64,000 nt of DNA. It comes from JACCSI01 sp035575715 (lineage in GTDB: Bacteria > Acidobacteriota > Vicinamibacteria > Vicinamibacterales > UBA2999). This document shows, one piece after another, positions 51,851-61,358 of this stretch. The notes below the pieces were generated by a model that was not told the origin of the DNA, did not search any database, and saw only the letters and a list, made by a program, of their open reading frames with translations. The stretch covers positions 310,001 through 374,000 of the forward strand of contig DATLXN010000012.1 of NCBI GenBank assembly GCA_035575715.1, in the 5' to 3' direction. The position numbers and the translations under genes are program-made. How positions within the stretch are numbered: the first letter of the stretch is position 1; each line of letters starts with the position of its first letter.

Positions 51851-53305
51851 ATGGCTGATAAGAAACACGAGGCGTTCGTCACCGAGATCACCCCTCAATC
51901 GCAAGACTTCTCCCGTTGGTATCTCGACGTCGTCCGCAAGGCCGAATTAGCGGACTATTCGCCGGTCAAAGGCTTCATGGTGATCCGGCCCTACGGCTAC
52001 GCCATCTGGGAACTGATTCAGCGTCAACTGGACGACCGCTTCAAGGCGACCGGACACGTCAACGCCTACTTCCCGCTGCTGATTCCCGAAAGCCTGCTGA
52101 TGCGTGAGGCCGAGCATGTCGAGGGCTTTGCGCCGCAAGTGGCATGGGTCACGCGCGGGGGGACCGAGGATCTCGAAGAAAAACTGGTGATCCGGCCCAC
52201 CTCCGAGACGATCTTCGGCGTGATGTACCAGAAATGGATCCAGTCGTGGCGTGACCTCCCCTTGCTGATCAACCAGTGGGCGAACGTCGTGCGCTGGGAA
52301 AAAGTCACCCGCCCGTTCCTCCGCACCACGGAGTTCCTGTGGCAGGAGGGGCACACCGCTCACGAGACAGCGGAAGAGGGCCAGGAAGAAACCCTGAAGA
52401 TTCTCGATCTCTACACCGAGTTTGCCGAGAACGTGCTGGCCATGCCGGTGGTCAAGGGCCAGAAGAGCGAGAGCGAAAAATTTGCCGGGGCCTCGCGGAC
52501 CTATTCAATCGAAGGACTGATGGGCGACGGCCGCGCGCTGCAGGCCGGTACCTCGCATAACCTCGGGCAGAACTTCGCCAAGGCCTTCGAGATCCAGTTT
52601 CAGGGTCGCGATAAGACGATGCAGTACTGCTGGACGACATCGTGGGGCGTGTCGACCCGCCTGATCGGTGGCGTGATCATGACCCACGGTGATGACAGCG
52701 GCCTGATCCTGCCGCCGATGATCGCGCCGTGGCAGGTGGTGATCGTCCCCATTCCGCGCGGCAACTGGAAAGAAACGGTGTTGCCCAAGTGCGAAGAGAT
52801 TCGGAGCCAGCTCGTGGCGGCCGGCATCCGCGTGCGATTGGACAGCGACGAAAGCCAGACCCCCGGCTGGAAGTTCGCGGAGTACGAGATGCGCGGCGTG
52901 CCGCTGCGCCTCGAGATCGGGCCGAAGGATATCGAGAAGAGTGCGGTGTTTGCCGCGCGCCGCGACACGCGCGAGAAGCAGTCGTTGCCGATGGAGGGCC
53001 TGGCCGATCGCATCACGACATTGCTGGCCGAGATCCAATCGTCGTTACTGGCGCGAGCCCTGAAGTTCCGCGAGGAGCACACCAGCCGGACCACCAGCTA
53101 TGACGAGTTCAAGCAGATCATGGAAGGCCGCCCCGGCTTCGTGATTGCCCCGTGGTGCGAATCAGCCGAGTGCGAAACGGCGATCAAGACCGAGACGCAG
53201 GCGACGATCCGCAACATGCCGTTTGGCCAAGCCGCGCCCGAAGGCCCCTGCTTGAAGTGCGGCAAGCCGGCGACCGTGTCGGCGTGGTTCGCGAAGGCCT
53301 ATTAA
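51851..53305 (+). CDS. proS: Prolyl-tRNA synthetase, archaeal/eukaryote-like type
   Basis: ProRS (484 aa) charges tRNA-Pro. It is the short form (type 3) without the bacterial editing insertion: class II motif 2 (TRPFLRTTEFLWQEGHTAH), the anticodon domain, and a C-terminal zinc-like domain (CESAECE and CLKCGKPA) ending in Tyr. This type is typical of archaea, eukaryotes and scattered bacteria. Its stop overlaps the tatC stop on the opposite strand. Confidence 0.96.
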   Translation: MADKKHEAFVTEITPQSQDFSRWYLDVVRKAELADYSPVKGFMVIRPYGYAIWELIQRQLDDRFKATGHVNAYFPLLIPESLLMREAEHVEGFAPQVAWVTRGGTEDLEEKLVIRPTSETIFGVMYQKWIQSWRDLPLLINQWANVVRWEKVTRPFLRTTEFLWQEGHTAHETAEEGQEETLKILDLYTEFAENVLAMPVVKGQKSESEKFAGASRTYSIEGLMGDGRALQAGTSHNLGQNFAKAFEIQFQGRDKTMQYCWTTSWGVSTRLIGGVIMTHGDDSGLILPPMIAPWQVVIVPIPRGNWKETVLPKCEEIRSQLVAAGIRVRLDSDESQTPGWKFAEYEMRGVPLRLEIGPKDIEKSAVFAARRDTREKQSLPMEGLADRITTLLAEIQSSLLARALKFREEHTSRTTSYDEFKQIMEGRPGFVIAPWCESAECETAIKTETQATIRNMPFGQAAPEGPCLKCGKPATVSAWFAKAY

Positions 53306-54180
53306 GGCGCCAGCGGCTCTTCTTCGGGCCGCTTCTTGGCAAACATCCAGACCACCGCGATGCTGAGGATGTAGAGCGTCACCATCGAGCCGGCCATGAT
53401 CACCTGTGGGACGACGCTCGCGTCGGGAGTGACGATGGCGGCGATGACGAAGATGATCAGCACGGCGTATTTGAAGTTCTTGATCAGAAAGCCCGCGGTC
53501 ACCATCCCGAAGCGCGCCAGCACGAACATCAACATCGGCAACTGGAAGATCAGCCCCATCGCCAGCAGCAGCTTGACGTAGAGCCCCCAGACCGGCTCGA
53601 CCCGCGGCGTGAAGGCGAGGAAGTCATTCGAGAAGCTCCCGAAAAAATCCCACGCGAACGGGAACAGGATGTAGTGCGAAAAGGCCGCGCCGCTGATGAA
53701 CAACAGCGTGGCGAAAAACACGAACGGGACCGCCAGCTTCTTCTCGTTCGCGTACAAGCCGGGGGCAATGAACAGCCACAGCTGGTACATCACATACGGT
53801 GATGCGATCAGCAGGCCGGCAACCGCCGCCATCTTCAGGTAGAGAAAAAATGCTTCGCCCGGCTCGGTGTAGATTAGTTTGCCGCCGGGAATGTTGGCGG
53901 TCAGCCGCGCATAGACAAAAATCCAGATTTTCTCGATGAACGCAAAGGCGATCAGGAACCCGCCCAGCAGAGCGACCACGGCATGCGTGATCCGTTTGCG
54001 CAGCTCGTCGAGATGTTCCAGGAACGTCATCCGCCCTTCGGGCGGTTCATCGTCATCTGGGGCGGCACCGCCGACAAACGGCGAGGTCGTCTCCGGCGGC
54101 GGGCTGTTGACCGTGTACGGCGTGACGTCGACCTCGCCCGGGTCGACGGGAAACGGGCCGGGCAGGGGGGCCAGAGACAC
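53302..54180 (-). CDS. tatC: Sec-independent translocase TatC
   Basis: TatC (292 aa) binds twin-arginine signal peptides. The core starts at MTFLEHLDELRKRITHAVVAL (quoted in part) and has six helices with the conserved FFLYLKMA and VFVFFATLLFISGAAF segments. About 50 acidic, Pro-rich residues precede the core if GTG 54180 is the start; ATG 54030 would give the usual length. It follows tatA in a minus-strand pair. Confidence 0.95.
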   Translation of the reverse strand: MSLAPLPGPFPVDPGEVDVTPYTVNSPPPETTSPFVGGAAPDDDEPPEGRMTFLEHLDELRKRITHAVVALLGGFLIAFAFIEKIWIFVYARLTANIPGGKLIYTEPGEAFFLYLKMAAVAGLLIASPYVMYQLWLFIAPGLYANEKKLAVPFVFFATLLFISGAAFSHYILFPFAWDFFGSFSNDFLAFTPRVEPVWGLYVKLLLAMGLIFQLPMLMFVLARFGMVTAGFLIKNFKYAVLIIFVIAAIVTPDASVVPQVIMAGSMVTLYILSIAVVWMFAKKRPEEEPLAP

Positions 54181-54189
54181 GGCAGTCGG

Positions 54190-54498
54190 CTAAATCTGGC
54201 GGCCGTCAACGCCGCGCGCGACGGGCGTTCCCGTATCCGCGGCGTCGGCGGAGAGATCCTGCGGCGGGGCAGCAAATGGGTCGCGCTCCGGCGCACGATC
54301 CTTGACCTGGCGTTCCTTCTGTTCTTCGAGCTTGATTTCCTGCTCGAGCGTATTCTGCAGTTCGGTCGAGGCGCGCTTGAACTCGTTCAAGCTGCGGCCC
54401 AGCGATTTGCCCAACTCCGGCAGTTTGCGGGGACCAAAAATAATCAGTGCGATCACCAAAATGATGATCAGCTCGGGCATCCCGATGGAACCAAACAT
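54190..54498 (-). CDS. tatA: Twin-arginine translocase TatA/TatB-type subunit
   Basis: A 102-aa protein with the short membrane helix of TatA (MPELIIILVIALIIFGPRKL), the hinge Gly-Pro and amphipathic helix LPELGKSLGRSLNEFKRAS. The tail is charged and Pro-rich. A single A/B-type gene with tatC suggests a minimal or split Tat system. GGAGCAATATG precedes the start. Confidence 0.93.
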   Translation of the reverse strand: MFGSIGMPELIIILVIALIIFGPRKLPELGKSLGRSLNEFKRASTELQNTLEQEIKLEEQKERQVKDRAPERDPFAAPPQDLSADAADTGTPVARGVDGRQI

Positions 54499-54559
54499 AT
54501 TGCTCCTTTAACAGTCCTTCGTAACCGGGCGTCGGCCGTCAATGGTGGTCGGCGACCGG

Positions 54560-54639
54560 CACTTAGCACTTAGCACTTAGCACTTAGCACTTAGCACTTA
54601 GCACTTAGCACTTAGCACTTAGCACTTAGCACTTAGCAC
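54560..54639. repeat. Perfect tandem heptamer array, CACTTAG x 11
   Basis: Eleven exact copies of CACTTAG plus a partial CAC, 80 bp, lie in the divergent gap between tatA and the protease gene. It is the only undiverged tract of the period-7 class here, so it is probably the youngest. The remainder of 54,499-54,754 shows no gene. Confidence 0.95.
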
Positions 54640-54754
54640 CCCGCACCCCTTCCCTGAGTATGTCAACCGTCGCGGCCGGCGGTCAAGCAACTCACCCCGC
54701 TGAAATCGCTGGAAATCGTTGCTCGTGTTGGCTTTATTCTGTTACAGTCGGATC

Positions 54755-56365
54755 ATGCGCAACTCTCGTTCGCTCACCGCGGCGGCCCTCGCCATCCTTC
54801 TCTCGGCGCTGGCCGGTGGAGTGTTGGGTCCGCGCGCGCTGGCTACGGAAGACCGCGTCTCCGACCAGTACCGCATTTTCAGTGCTGCGCTCAGCGCGAT
54901 CGAAGCGAACTACGCGGAACCCATTGAAGCCGATCGCCTGGTTTACGGCGCGATCAACGGGATGTTGCAGACGCTCGATCCGCATTCGAGCTTCATGGAT
55001 CCACGCACCTACGGCCAGATGCGCGAACGCCAGGAGGGCCGTTACTACGGACTGGGCCTGACCATCGTTGCCGTCGATGGCGACATCACTGTCACGCGCG
55101 TCTTCGAGGGTTCGCCCGCCTACAAGCAGGGCATCCGCCGCGGCGACGTGATTGCGAAGATCGAGGCCGACGATGCGAAGGGCTGGACCAGCGACCAGGC
55201 AGTCAAGCGCCTGAAAGGACCGAAAGGCACCTTCGTGTCGATCGGCGTCCGCCGCAAGGGGATGGATGACCTCATCCCGATGACCGTCGTGCGCGATGAG
55301 ATCACCATTCCGGCGGTCACTGCGCATTTCATGATCGACGCGCAGACTGGCTATGTCCGGATCGATGACTTCGCCGAGCACACTGAAGAAGAACTGAGCG
55401 AGGCGCTCGAAGAAATGCAAGGGAAGGGGATGAAGCGGATCGTCCTCGACCTGCGCGGCAATCCAGGCGGGCAGCTCGATCAGGCCATTCGGATGGTCAA
55501 CCTCTTCATCCGGCGCGGTGAGATGATCGTCTACACCCGTGGCCGGGTGGCCAATTCGGATCAGGACTACCGTGCCACCGAGACCGGCGAGTTCCTGACT
55601 CAGCCGATGGTCGTGATGGTGAACCGCAACAGCGCGAGTGCGTCGGAGATTGTCGCAGGCGCCCTGCAGGATTACGACCGCGCGTTGGTAGTCGGCGAAA
55701 CCACGTTTGGTAAGGCGCTGGTGCAGTCTGTCTATCGCGTCACCCAGGGCGCCGGGCTGGCGTTGACGACCGCCCGCTACTTCACGCCGAGCGGCCGCAT
55801 GATTCAGCGTCCGTGGGATGGTTCGTTTGACGAGTACCTGACCTACACCTTCAAAGATCAGGCCGAACGTCCGCATACCGCCGAGCAGTTGAAGTTCACC
55901 AGCGCCGGTCGCAAGGTGTATAGCGGCGGCGGCATTGAGCCGGACCGCCGCTTCGATGGTCCGGTTGAAGGATTCACCCCGACGACGTTTGGTCGGTCGT
56001 TGTTTACCCGACAACTGTTCGCGAGCTACGCTGAACAATTCACTGCCGAGGGCGACACCCGGGCCGGCGCGCAAGGCAAGAATCGCCGCGCCGTTCGCAA
56101 AGACTTTGTGGTCGACGATGAGAGGGTGCAGGACTTCAAGCAGTTCGCCATTGGCCGCAAGATGGCCATCGACGAGGCCGCGTTCACCAAGGATGTCGAA
56201 TTCATTCGCGCGATGCTTCGCTACGAAATCGACCTGGCGCTGTTCAGTGCCGCGCACGCACGCCAGCGGTTGATCGTCAACGACCCACAGGCCCAGTACG
56301 CCTTGACGCTCTTCCCCGAAGCGGAGAAGCTTTTGACCCTCCCCAGGAAGGCGACTGTAAGGTAG
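54755..56365 (+). CDS. C-terminal processing protease (S41 family)
   Basis: A 536-aa periplasmic protease with a signal peptide (residues 1-30), an N-terminal helical cap, a PDZ domain (GLGLTIVAVDGDITVTRVF to KGTFVSIGVRRKG) and the S41 domain with the Ser region NRNSASASEIVAGALQDY and Lys in TFGKALVQ. GNPGGQLDQAI forms the oxyanion region. Carboxyl-terminal proteases trim or degrade periplasmic substrates such as cell-wall enzymes. I chose ATG 54755 for the signal peptide. Confidence 0.93.
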   Translation: MRNSRSLTAAALAILLSALAGGVLGPRALATEDRVSDQYRIFSAALSAIEANYAEPIEADRLVYGAINGMLQTLDPHSSFMDPRTYGQMRERQEGRYYGLGLTIVAVDGDITVTRVFEGSPAYKQGIRRGDVIAKIEADDAKGWTSDQAVKRLKGPKGTFVSIGVRRKGMDDLIPMTVVRDEITIPAVTAHFMIDAQTGYVRIDDFAEHTEEELSEALEEMQGKGMKRIVLDLRGNPGGQLDQAIRMVNLFIRRGEMIVYTRGRVANSDQDYRATETGEFLTQPMVVMVNRNSASASEIVAGALQDYDRALVVGETTFGKALVQSVYRVTQGAGLALTTARYFTPSGRMIQRPWDGSFDEYLTYTFKDQAERPHTAEQLKFTSAGRKVYSGGGIEPDRRFDGPVEGFTPTTFGRSLFTRQLFASYAEQFTAEGDTRAGAQGKNRRAVRKDFVVDDERVQDFKQFAIGRKMAIDEAAFTKDVEFIRAMLRYEIDLALFSAAHARQRLIVNDPQAQYALTLFPEAEKLLTLPRKATVR

Positions 56366-56550
56366 GGGACAGGTCCTAAGGACCTGTCCCCTTCTGGCCT
56401 CCTACCCCTACCTTCTCCGGGCAAGACCCCTAAATATAGCGGTGCCGATACGCCTTGCCACAACGGGCTGGGCTTGCTAGACTTGCCGCGTTCTCCAACC
56501 CCAAGGGGACAGGTCTGGCAGACTTGTCCCCGGTACGTCACCTGTCCCGG
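56365..56550. repeat. GGGGACAGGT palindromes between protease and smc
   Basis: GGGGACAGGTCC-TAA-GGACCTGTCCCC (written with breaks; 56365-56391) is a perfect 12-bp palindrome touching the protease stop codon. A second copy at 56505-56531 has one mismatch, and a third half-site ACCTGTCCCGG lies at 56540. No gene is seen in the 196-bp gap. GGGGACAG palindromes of this kind are seen in REP elements served by Y1-type (RAYT) transposases. Confidence 0.85.
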
Positions 56551-56561
56551 GTATAGGCTGC

Positions 56562-59500
56562 ATGCGTCTTGAACGTCTCGAAATTTCAGGTTTTAAGTCC
56601 TTTTCTGACCGCTCCGAGCTTGCTTTCGACCGCGGCGTGACCGCGATTGTTGGCCCGAATGGGTGCGGCAAGAGCAATGTCGCCGACGCCCTGACCTGGG
56701 TCATGGGCGAGCAAAGCGCCAAGAGTCTGCGCGGCGAGAAGATGGAAGACGTCATCTTCAGCGGCTCCGACGCGCGCAAGCCGACCGGTGCGGCTGAAGT
56801 CCGGCTGCGCTTTAGCGGCGTGGCGATGGCCGATTCGGTCTTCCCAGGTGCGACTGGCGACTTGGACAGCGGCGGCTCGATGCCAAGCGATGCGCATGTC
56901 GCGGACATTCTGGACGCGGTCCGAGAGGTCGAAGTCACGCGCCGTCTCTATCGCTCGGGGGAGAGCGAGTACCTGATCGACGGGCACTCCTGCCGCCTGA
57001 AGGATGTCCACGAACTCTTGATGGACACCGGGCTGGGCGCCAAGGCCTACGCGATCATTGAGCAAGGCAAGATCGGGTTGATCCTCAGTTCCCGGCCGAC
57101 CGATCGGCGGCAACTGATCGAAGAAGCGGCCGGCATTACCAAATACAAATCGCGCCGTCGCGCCGCCGAACTCAAGCTCGAGGCCGCCCAGCAAAATCTC
57201 ACCCGCATTGACGACATCGTCTTTGAAGTCGAAAAGCAGCGCGGCTCGCTGAAACGGCAGGCGGCCAAGGCGCGGCGCTATACGCGGCTCCGCGACGAAA
57301 TGCGGCGCTGGGAGAAAGTGCTGTTCGCCCGCCGTTATCGCCTGTTGGGTGAGGTCATCGAATCGGCGCGGGCGCGGCTGGCGGAGACGCGCGAGCAGGA
57401 GGCCGGCGCAGCCGGCCGACTCGCTGAAGTGGAGAATGAATTAGCGCGCCTGCGGATCGAACTGGCCGAGGCCGAATCGGCCGCGGCGCGGGTCCGCGAA
57501 GCAGCGCACGCTCGCGAACTCGAGATCAATCGCCGCGAACAGCAGATCGCCCTCGACGCGCAGCAATCGGACATGCTGCAAGCGCGAAGCAGCGAACTCG
57601 AGATCGAGCGGGTCACCCTCGATGGGCGGCGCGAGCCGGAGCGGATCGCCTTGGCCAATCGACGCGCGGCCGCGCTCGATGCCGAACGTGCACGCGAAGA
57701 ATCGGCGGCAGTGGTCGCCACGGCGGCCGCCGAACATGCCCGCGCCCAGCAGGCGATTGAGGCCGCTGAGCAGGACGTCGATCAGGCGCGCAGTGAAGTG
57801 TACGCGGTGATGAATACACTCACCGCGCTGACCGCGGCGCTGGAAGCGGCCACCGCACAACGAGAACGGTCTGCCGAAGCGCTCGGGCGGCTCGAGATGG
57901 AGGCCTCCGACCTGCGCACCGAGCATGAGCGCGCGGCCGCGGCGCGGTCGACCGCAGCGGCGGCCTTGACCCAAGGGCACGATGCCCTCGACGCGACCAA
58001 GATCGCGCGCGGCGCTCGTGAATCGGAGCTGGCCAGTGCGCGCATCGAACATGAGTGGCGCGCCCGCGAGGTGCGCTCGCGCGAACACGAACTCGCGTCG
58101 TTGACCGCGCGCCTGCGATCGCTCGAAGAACTCGACGCCCATCGGGCCGGGTTCAGTGACGCCGCCCGCATGGTGCTGGTCCAGGCCAACGGTCGCGTCG
58201 GGCAGATGGGCGCCGTGGCGGACGTCATCGAAGTGGAACCGCGCTACGAACGTGCGGTGGAGTCGTGCCTCGGCGAATTGCTCCAGCATGTGCTGGTCGA
58301 GCGGCATGAACACGCCGCCGCCGGTCTGGCGCTGGTCCGCGAGCAGGATGCGGGACGGTGTGGGTTCGTCGTGACCGGTGACGGCGTGGGCGATGCGATG
58401 GGTGCGCTTGGTGCTGGCATCGACATACCGTCCGGCGCCGTGATGCTGTCGAGCGTGATTCGTGTCGACAGCCAGCGCGAGGCCGCGCTGCGTGCCGCGA
58501 TTGGCGAAGCGGTCATCGTAGACTCCTTCGACCTGGCGCGAGAACTGGCCGCGACCCTGCCGCTACCAGTCGCCACGCTTGACGGCGATGTGCTGCGCGG
58601 CACCCATCTGGTCGCCGGCGGTGGCAAGGTCGAATCGCGCGGGATTCTGGCGACCAAGCGCGAGATCAAGGAACTGCGCGAACGGGTCAGCCTCGAACGC
58701 GACGCGCTCGAGCGTCTCGCCAGCGAAACCGCACAGTTCGAGCAGACCATCGCGCATGCGACAGGGGCGGTCAACGCCCTGGCGGCCGAACTCCATCGTC
58801 AGGAGAAAGCGATCGTCTCAGTCGAGGCTCAGGTCCAACGGGCCACCGAAGATGAGGCGCGCCTCGGCCAGCGCAGCGAGCTGGTGGCCGCCGAAACCGG
58901 TCGCGCCCGCGATGAGATTGCGGCACTCGATGGGCGGCAAACCGAAGCGCGCGAGTCGATCGCGCGGCTCGATGAACAGCGCCGCGGCGCCGAGACGATG
59001 CTCAGTGACGCACAGCGCGTCCTGTTCACCGCTCGCGAGACATCCGAGACACTCGCCCAGAATGCAGCCGAGGCGCGCGCCAATCACGCCGCGCTGATCG
59101 AGCGGAGTTCGGCCATCGCCGCCGATGTGCGGCGCATGGAAGAGGCCGCGCGCGAGCTCGAGAAACGCGTTGAAACCTGCGCTACCGACTTGACGCTGAT
59201 GCGCGACCAGCGCGAGCGGCTCCTCGCCGCGGTCGCCGAAGGTCACCGTCTGGTCGACGACGACATCAAGCTGCTCAATGGGCTGCGCGACAACATGCGC
59301 GACGCCGACGAAAAGGCGATGACTTTGAAGTCGTCGACCGAGCAGCAGGAAGAAATCATCCGCGATGCCCGGCGCGCGCTCGATGCGGTGCGGTCCCTGG
59401 CTGCTGAGCTCGAGATCACTCGGGCCAAGGCCGAGGCCGACCTGGGCCACCTCGCACAGCAGTGCCTCGACGCGGTCAACCTGCCGCTCGACGACGTTAC

Positions 59501-60293
59501 CAGTGAAGTCGAACAGATGGAGGCCGCCGGTGATATCGAACCCGACGTCAACGCCATCCGTGCCGCTGAAGCGCCAGACCCGGACGAGGCTGACGAAGAC
59601 GGTGGCATGACCGAGGCGGTCAGCGAAGAGTCCAGTGGCGCACCCGTGAAGATGACCGCCGAAGAGGCGATCACGGAACTCCGCGGCAAGATTGACAAGC
59701 TCGGCCCGGTGAACATGATGGCGATCGAACAGTTCGCTGAACTGGATACGCGCCATACCTTTCTGACGACTCAACGCACCGACCTCGTCGATTCGATCGC
59801 CCAGACCAATGAGGCGATCAAGCGCATAGACGAAACAACGCACGCGCGCTTCCGCGAGGCATTCACCGCGATCAACACCAACTTCCAGGGCACCTTCGCG
59901 ACGCTGTTTGGCGGCGGCAAGGCCGGGATCACCTTGCTCGACGACAGCGATCCGCTCGAAAGCGGCATCGACATCGTCGCGTCGCCGCCCGGCAAGCGTC
60001 TGCAGAGCGTGATGTTGCTTTCCGGCGGCGAGAAGGCGCTTACCGCCATCGCGCTGATGTTCGCGATCTTCAAGTACAAGCCGAGCCCGTTCTGTTTGCT
60101 CGACGAAATTGATGCGCCACTCGACGACGCGAACATCGGGCGATTTGTCGAGATGCTGCGCAGCATGCTCGAACACACCCAGTTCATCGTCATCACGCAC
60201 AATCGCAAGACGATGGAGATTGCCAACCGGCTCTATGGAGTCACCATGGAAGAGCCGGGGGTGTCGAAGCTGATTTCCATTCAGCTCAACTAA
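56562..60293 (+). CDS. smc: Chromosome segregation protein SMC
   Basis: SMC (1243 aa) is the condensin core ATPase. Walker A GPNGCGKS lies at 31-38. Long coiled coils flank a hinge at about 530-660, and the C-terminal head has the signature LLSGGEKALTA (from about 1152) and Walker B FCLLDEIDAPLDD. An acidic low-complexity insertion (about 1004-1030) precedes the conserved KIDKLGPVNMMAIEQ. ATG 56562 starts the conserved N-terminus LERLEISGFKSF. Partners ScpA and ScpB are outside the window. Confidence 0.97.
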   Translation: MRLERLEISGFKSFSDRSELAFDRGVTAIVGPNGCGKSNVADALTWVMGEQSAKSLRGEKMEDVIFSGSDARKPTGAAEVRLRFSGVAMADSVFPGATGDLDSGGSMPSDAHVADILDAVREVEVTRRLYRSGESEYLIDGHSCRLKDVHELLMDTGLGAKAYAIIEQGKIGLILSSRPTDRRQLIEEAAGITKYKSRRRAAELKLEAAQQNLTRIDDIVFEVEKQRGSLKRQAAKARRYTRLRDEMRRWEKVLFARRYRLLGEVIESARARLAETREQEAGAAGRLAEVENELARLRIELAEAESAAARVREAAHARELEINRREQQIALDAQQSDMLQARSSELEIERVTLDGRREPERIALANRRAAALDAERAREESAAVVATAAAEHARAQQAIEAAEQDVDQARSEVYAVMNTLTALTAALEAATAQRERSAEALGRLEMEASDLRTEHERAAAARSTAAAALTQGHDALDATKIARGARESELASARIEHEWRAREVRSREHELASLTARLRSLEELDAHRAGFSDAARMVLVQANGRVGQMGAVADVIEVEPRYERAVESCLGELLQHVLVERHEHAAAGLALVREQDAGRCGFVVTGDGVGDAMGALGAGIDIPSGAVMLSSVIRVDSQREAALRAAIGEAVIVDSFDLARELAATLPLPVATLDGDVLRGTHLVAGGGKVESRGILATKREIKELRERVSLERDALERLASETAQFEQTIAHATGAVNALAAELHRQEKAIVSVEAQVQRATEDEARLGQRSELVAAETGRARDEIAALDGRQTEARESIARLDEQRRGAETMLSDAQRVLFTARETSETLAQNAAEARANHAALIERSSAIAADVRRMEEAARELEKRVETCATDLTLMRDQRERLLAAVAEGHRLVDDDIKLLNGLRDNMRDADEKAMTLKSSTEQQEEIIRDARRALDAVRSLAAELEITRAKAEADLGHLAQQCLDAVNLPLDDVTSEVEQMEAAGDIEPDVNAIRAAEAPDPDEADEDGGMTEAVSEESSGAPVKMTAEEAITELRGKIDKLGPVNMMAIEQFAELDTRHTFLTTQRTDLVDSIAQTNEAIKRIDETTHARFREAFTAINTNFQGTFATLFGGGKAGITLLDDSDPLESGIDIVASPPGKRLQSVMLLSGGEKALTAIALMFAIFKYKPSPFCLLDEIDAPLDDANIGRFVEMLRSMLEHTQFIVITHNRKTMEIANRLYGVTMEEPGVSKLISIQLN

Positions 60294-60401
60294 AGCGGCC
60301 GCCGAACGGCGGCCGTCCCGCGCCGCGCGTGAGCGCGTCGTCCTGCCGGCGGCGCGCTGGCGCCCGCCGGTCCTGCTCGCGGCCAACGGCCGCGAGTCCA
60401 C
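60294..60401 (+). repeat. Array of four hairpins each followed by GTCC
   Basis: Directly after the smc stop, four unrelated stems follow one another: GGCCGCCG/CGGCGGCC, CGCGC/GCGCG with loop GTGA, a 9-bp bulged stem CGGCG+GCGC, and TCGCGGCC/GGCCGCGA. They are followed by GTCCCGC, GTCCTGC, GTCCTGC and GTCCAC. This is the same design as 16328-16463, with different stems. No ORF is supported. Confidence 0.85.
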
Positions 60402-60439
60402 AGGGGAACAGCCGCGCCACCGCCACCGTATAGTCAGAG

Positions 60440-61282
60440 ATGGGGGTTTTCATGTACGCAAGCCGTCAGATTGCTCGGTTCGCCGTCGTCGCTCTGGTCG
60501 CCGTCAGCCTGGCCGGCTGCGACATTGCCGTTAACGGTGACGGTGGCCTCCATTTCGACGTCTCGGCCGGCAAGGCCCAGGACGAATGGACCCGCAGCTA
60601 TCGGGTGCCGGCCAGCGGCCGGCTGGAGATTATCAACGTCAACGGCAAGATCACCGCTGTGCCCAGCGACACCGGTTCAATTGAGATTCGCGCCGAGCGC
60701 AGCGCCAAGGGCGCGACCGATGACGGCGCCAAGGAACTCCTCGCCCGGATCGAGATGCGCGAAGAAATCGGCGAGGGCCGTGTGCGCGTCGAGGTGCGGG
60801 CGCCGCGGATCAACGGCCCGTCAAGACATGAAATCAAGTGGACCATCAAAGTCCCGCGCGGAGTAGCGGTCGACCTGCGGACCGTCAACGGCGGTGTCAA
60901 GATGGACGGGCTCGAGGGTGAAATCCGCGCGCGCAGCACCAATGGCGGCATCACCGGCACCGGCCTCATTGCCACCGGGATTGATGCGGCCGTCACCAAC
61001 GGCGGTGTCGAGATCGATTTGGCCAAGGCCATTACCTCGGGGACGTTCGACATCGAAGCGGTCAATGGCGGGGTGACGTTCAATATGCCGGCCGACAGCC
61101 AGGCTGACTTGTCAGGCCGCTGCGTTAACGGCGGGGTCTCGGTCACCGGTCTCGAGGTTGAGAAAATCGGCGAGGAGACCCGCCGCCGCATGGACGCCAA
61201 GCTCAATGGCGGTGGCGCGCGCGTCTCACTCGAGACGACCAACGGCGGCGTCAAGTTCGGCCGCTCGGGCGGAACGACCTAG
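60440..61282 (+). CDS. DUF4097-type lipoprotein with NGG beta repeats
   Basis: A 280-aa lipoprotein: signal peptide with lipobox SLAGC (Cys at about 27), then a right-handed beta-helix-like domain in which NGG recurs about seven times (TVNGGVKMDG, STNGGITG, VTNGGVEID, AVNGGVTFN, CVNGGVSVTG, LNGGGARVS, TTNGGVKFG). DUF4097 proteins are common in acidobacteria and resemble adhesin or polymer-forming scaffolds; no enzyme motif is seen. ATG 60440 or 60452 is the start. Confidence 0.8.
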   Translation: MGVFMYASRQIARFAVVALVAVSLAGCDIAVNGDGGLHFDVSAGKAQDEWTRSYRVPASGRLEIINVNGKITAVPSDTGSIEIRAERSAKGATDDGAKELLARIEMREEIGEGRVRVEVRAPRINGPSRHEIKWTIKVPRGVAVDLRTVNGGVKMDGLEGEIRARSTNGGITGTGLIATGIDAAVTNGGVEIDLAKAITSGTFDIEAVNGGVTFNMPADSQADLSGRCVNGGVSVTGLEVEKIGEETRRRMDAKLNGGGARVSLETTNGGVKFGRSGGTT

Positions 61283-61321
61283 GGTTGACCCTCGAGCCGC
61301 CGGTGCGTGCTAATCTGGCTC

Positions 61322-61358
61322 CTCTGGGCCCTGATCCCTGGGCCCTGATGTCTGATTG
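61322..61358. repeat. Heptamer tract reaching a start codon
   Basis: CTGGGCC, CTGATCC, CTGGGCC, CTGATGT, CTGATTG keep a 7-bp period. The last unit contains the TTG start of the M48 protease gene, so the repeat occupies its ribosome-binding region. Confidence 0.65.

Noticed and set aside
54560..54639. Origin-like iterons
   Set aside because: Units are 7 bp, not DnaA-box-like, and no dnaA, parAB or replication gene is nearby.
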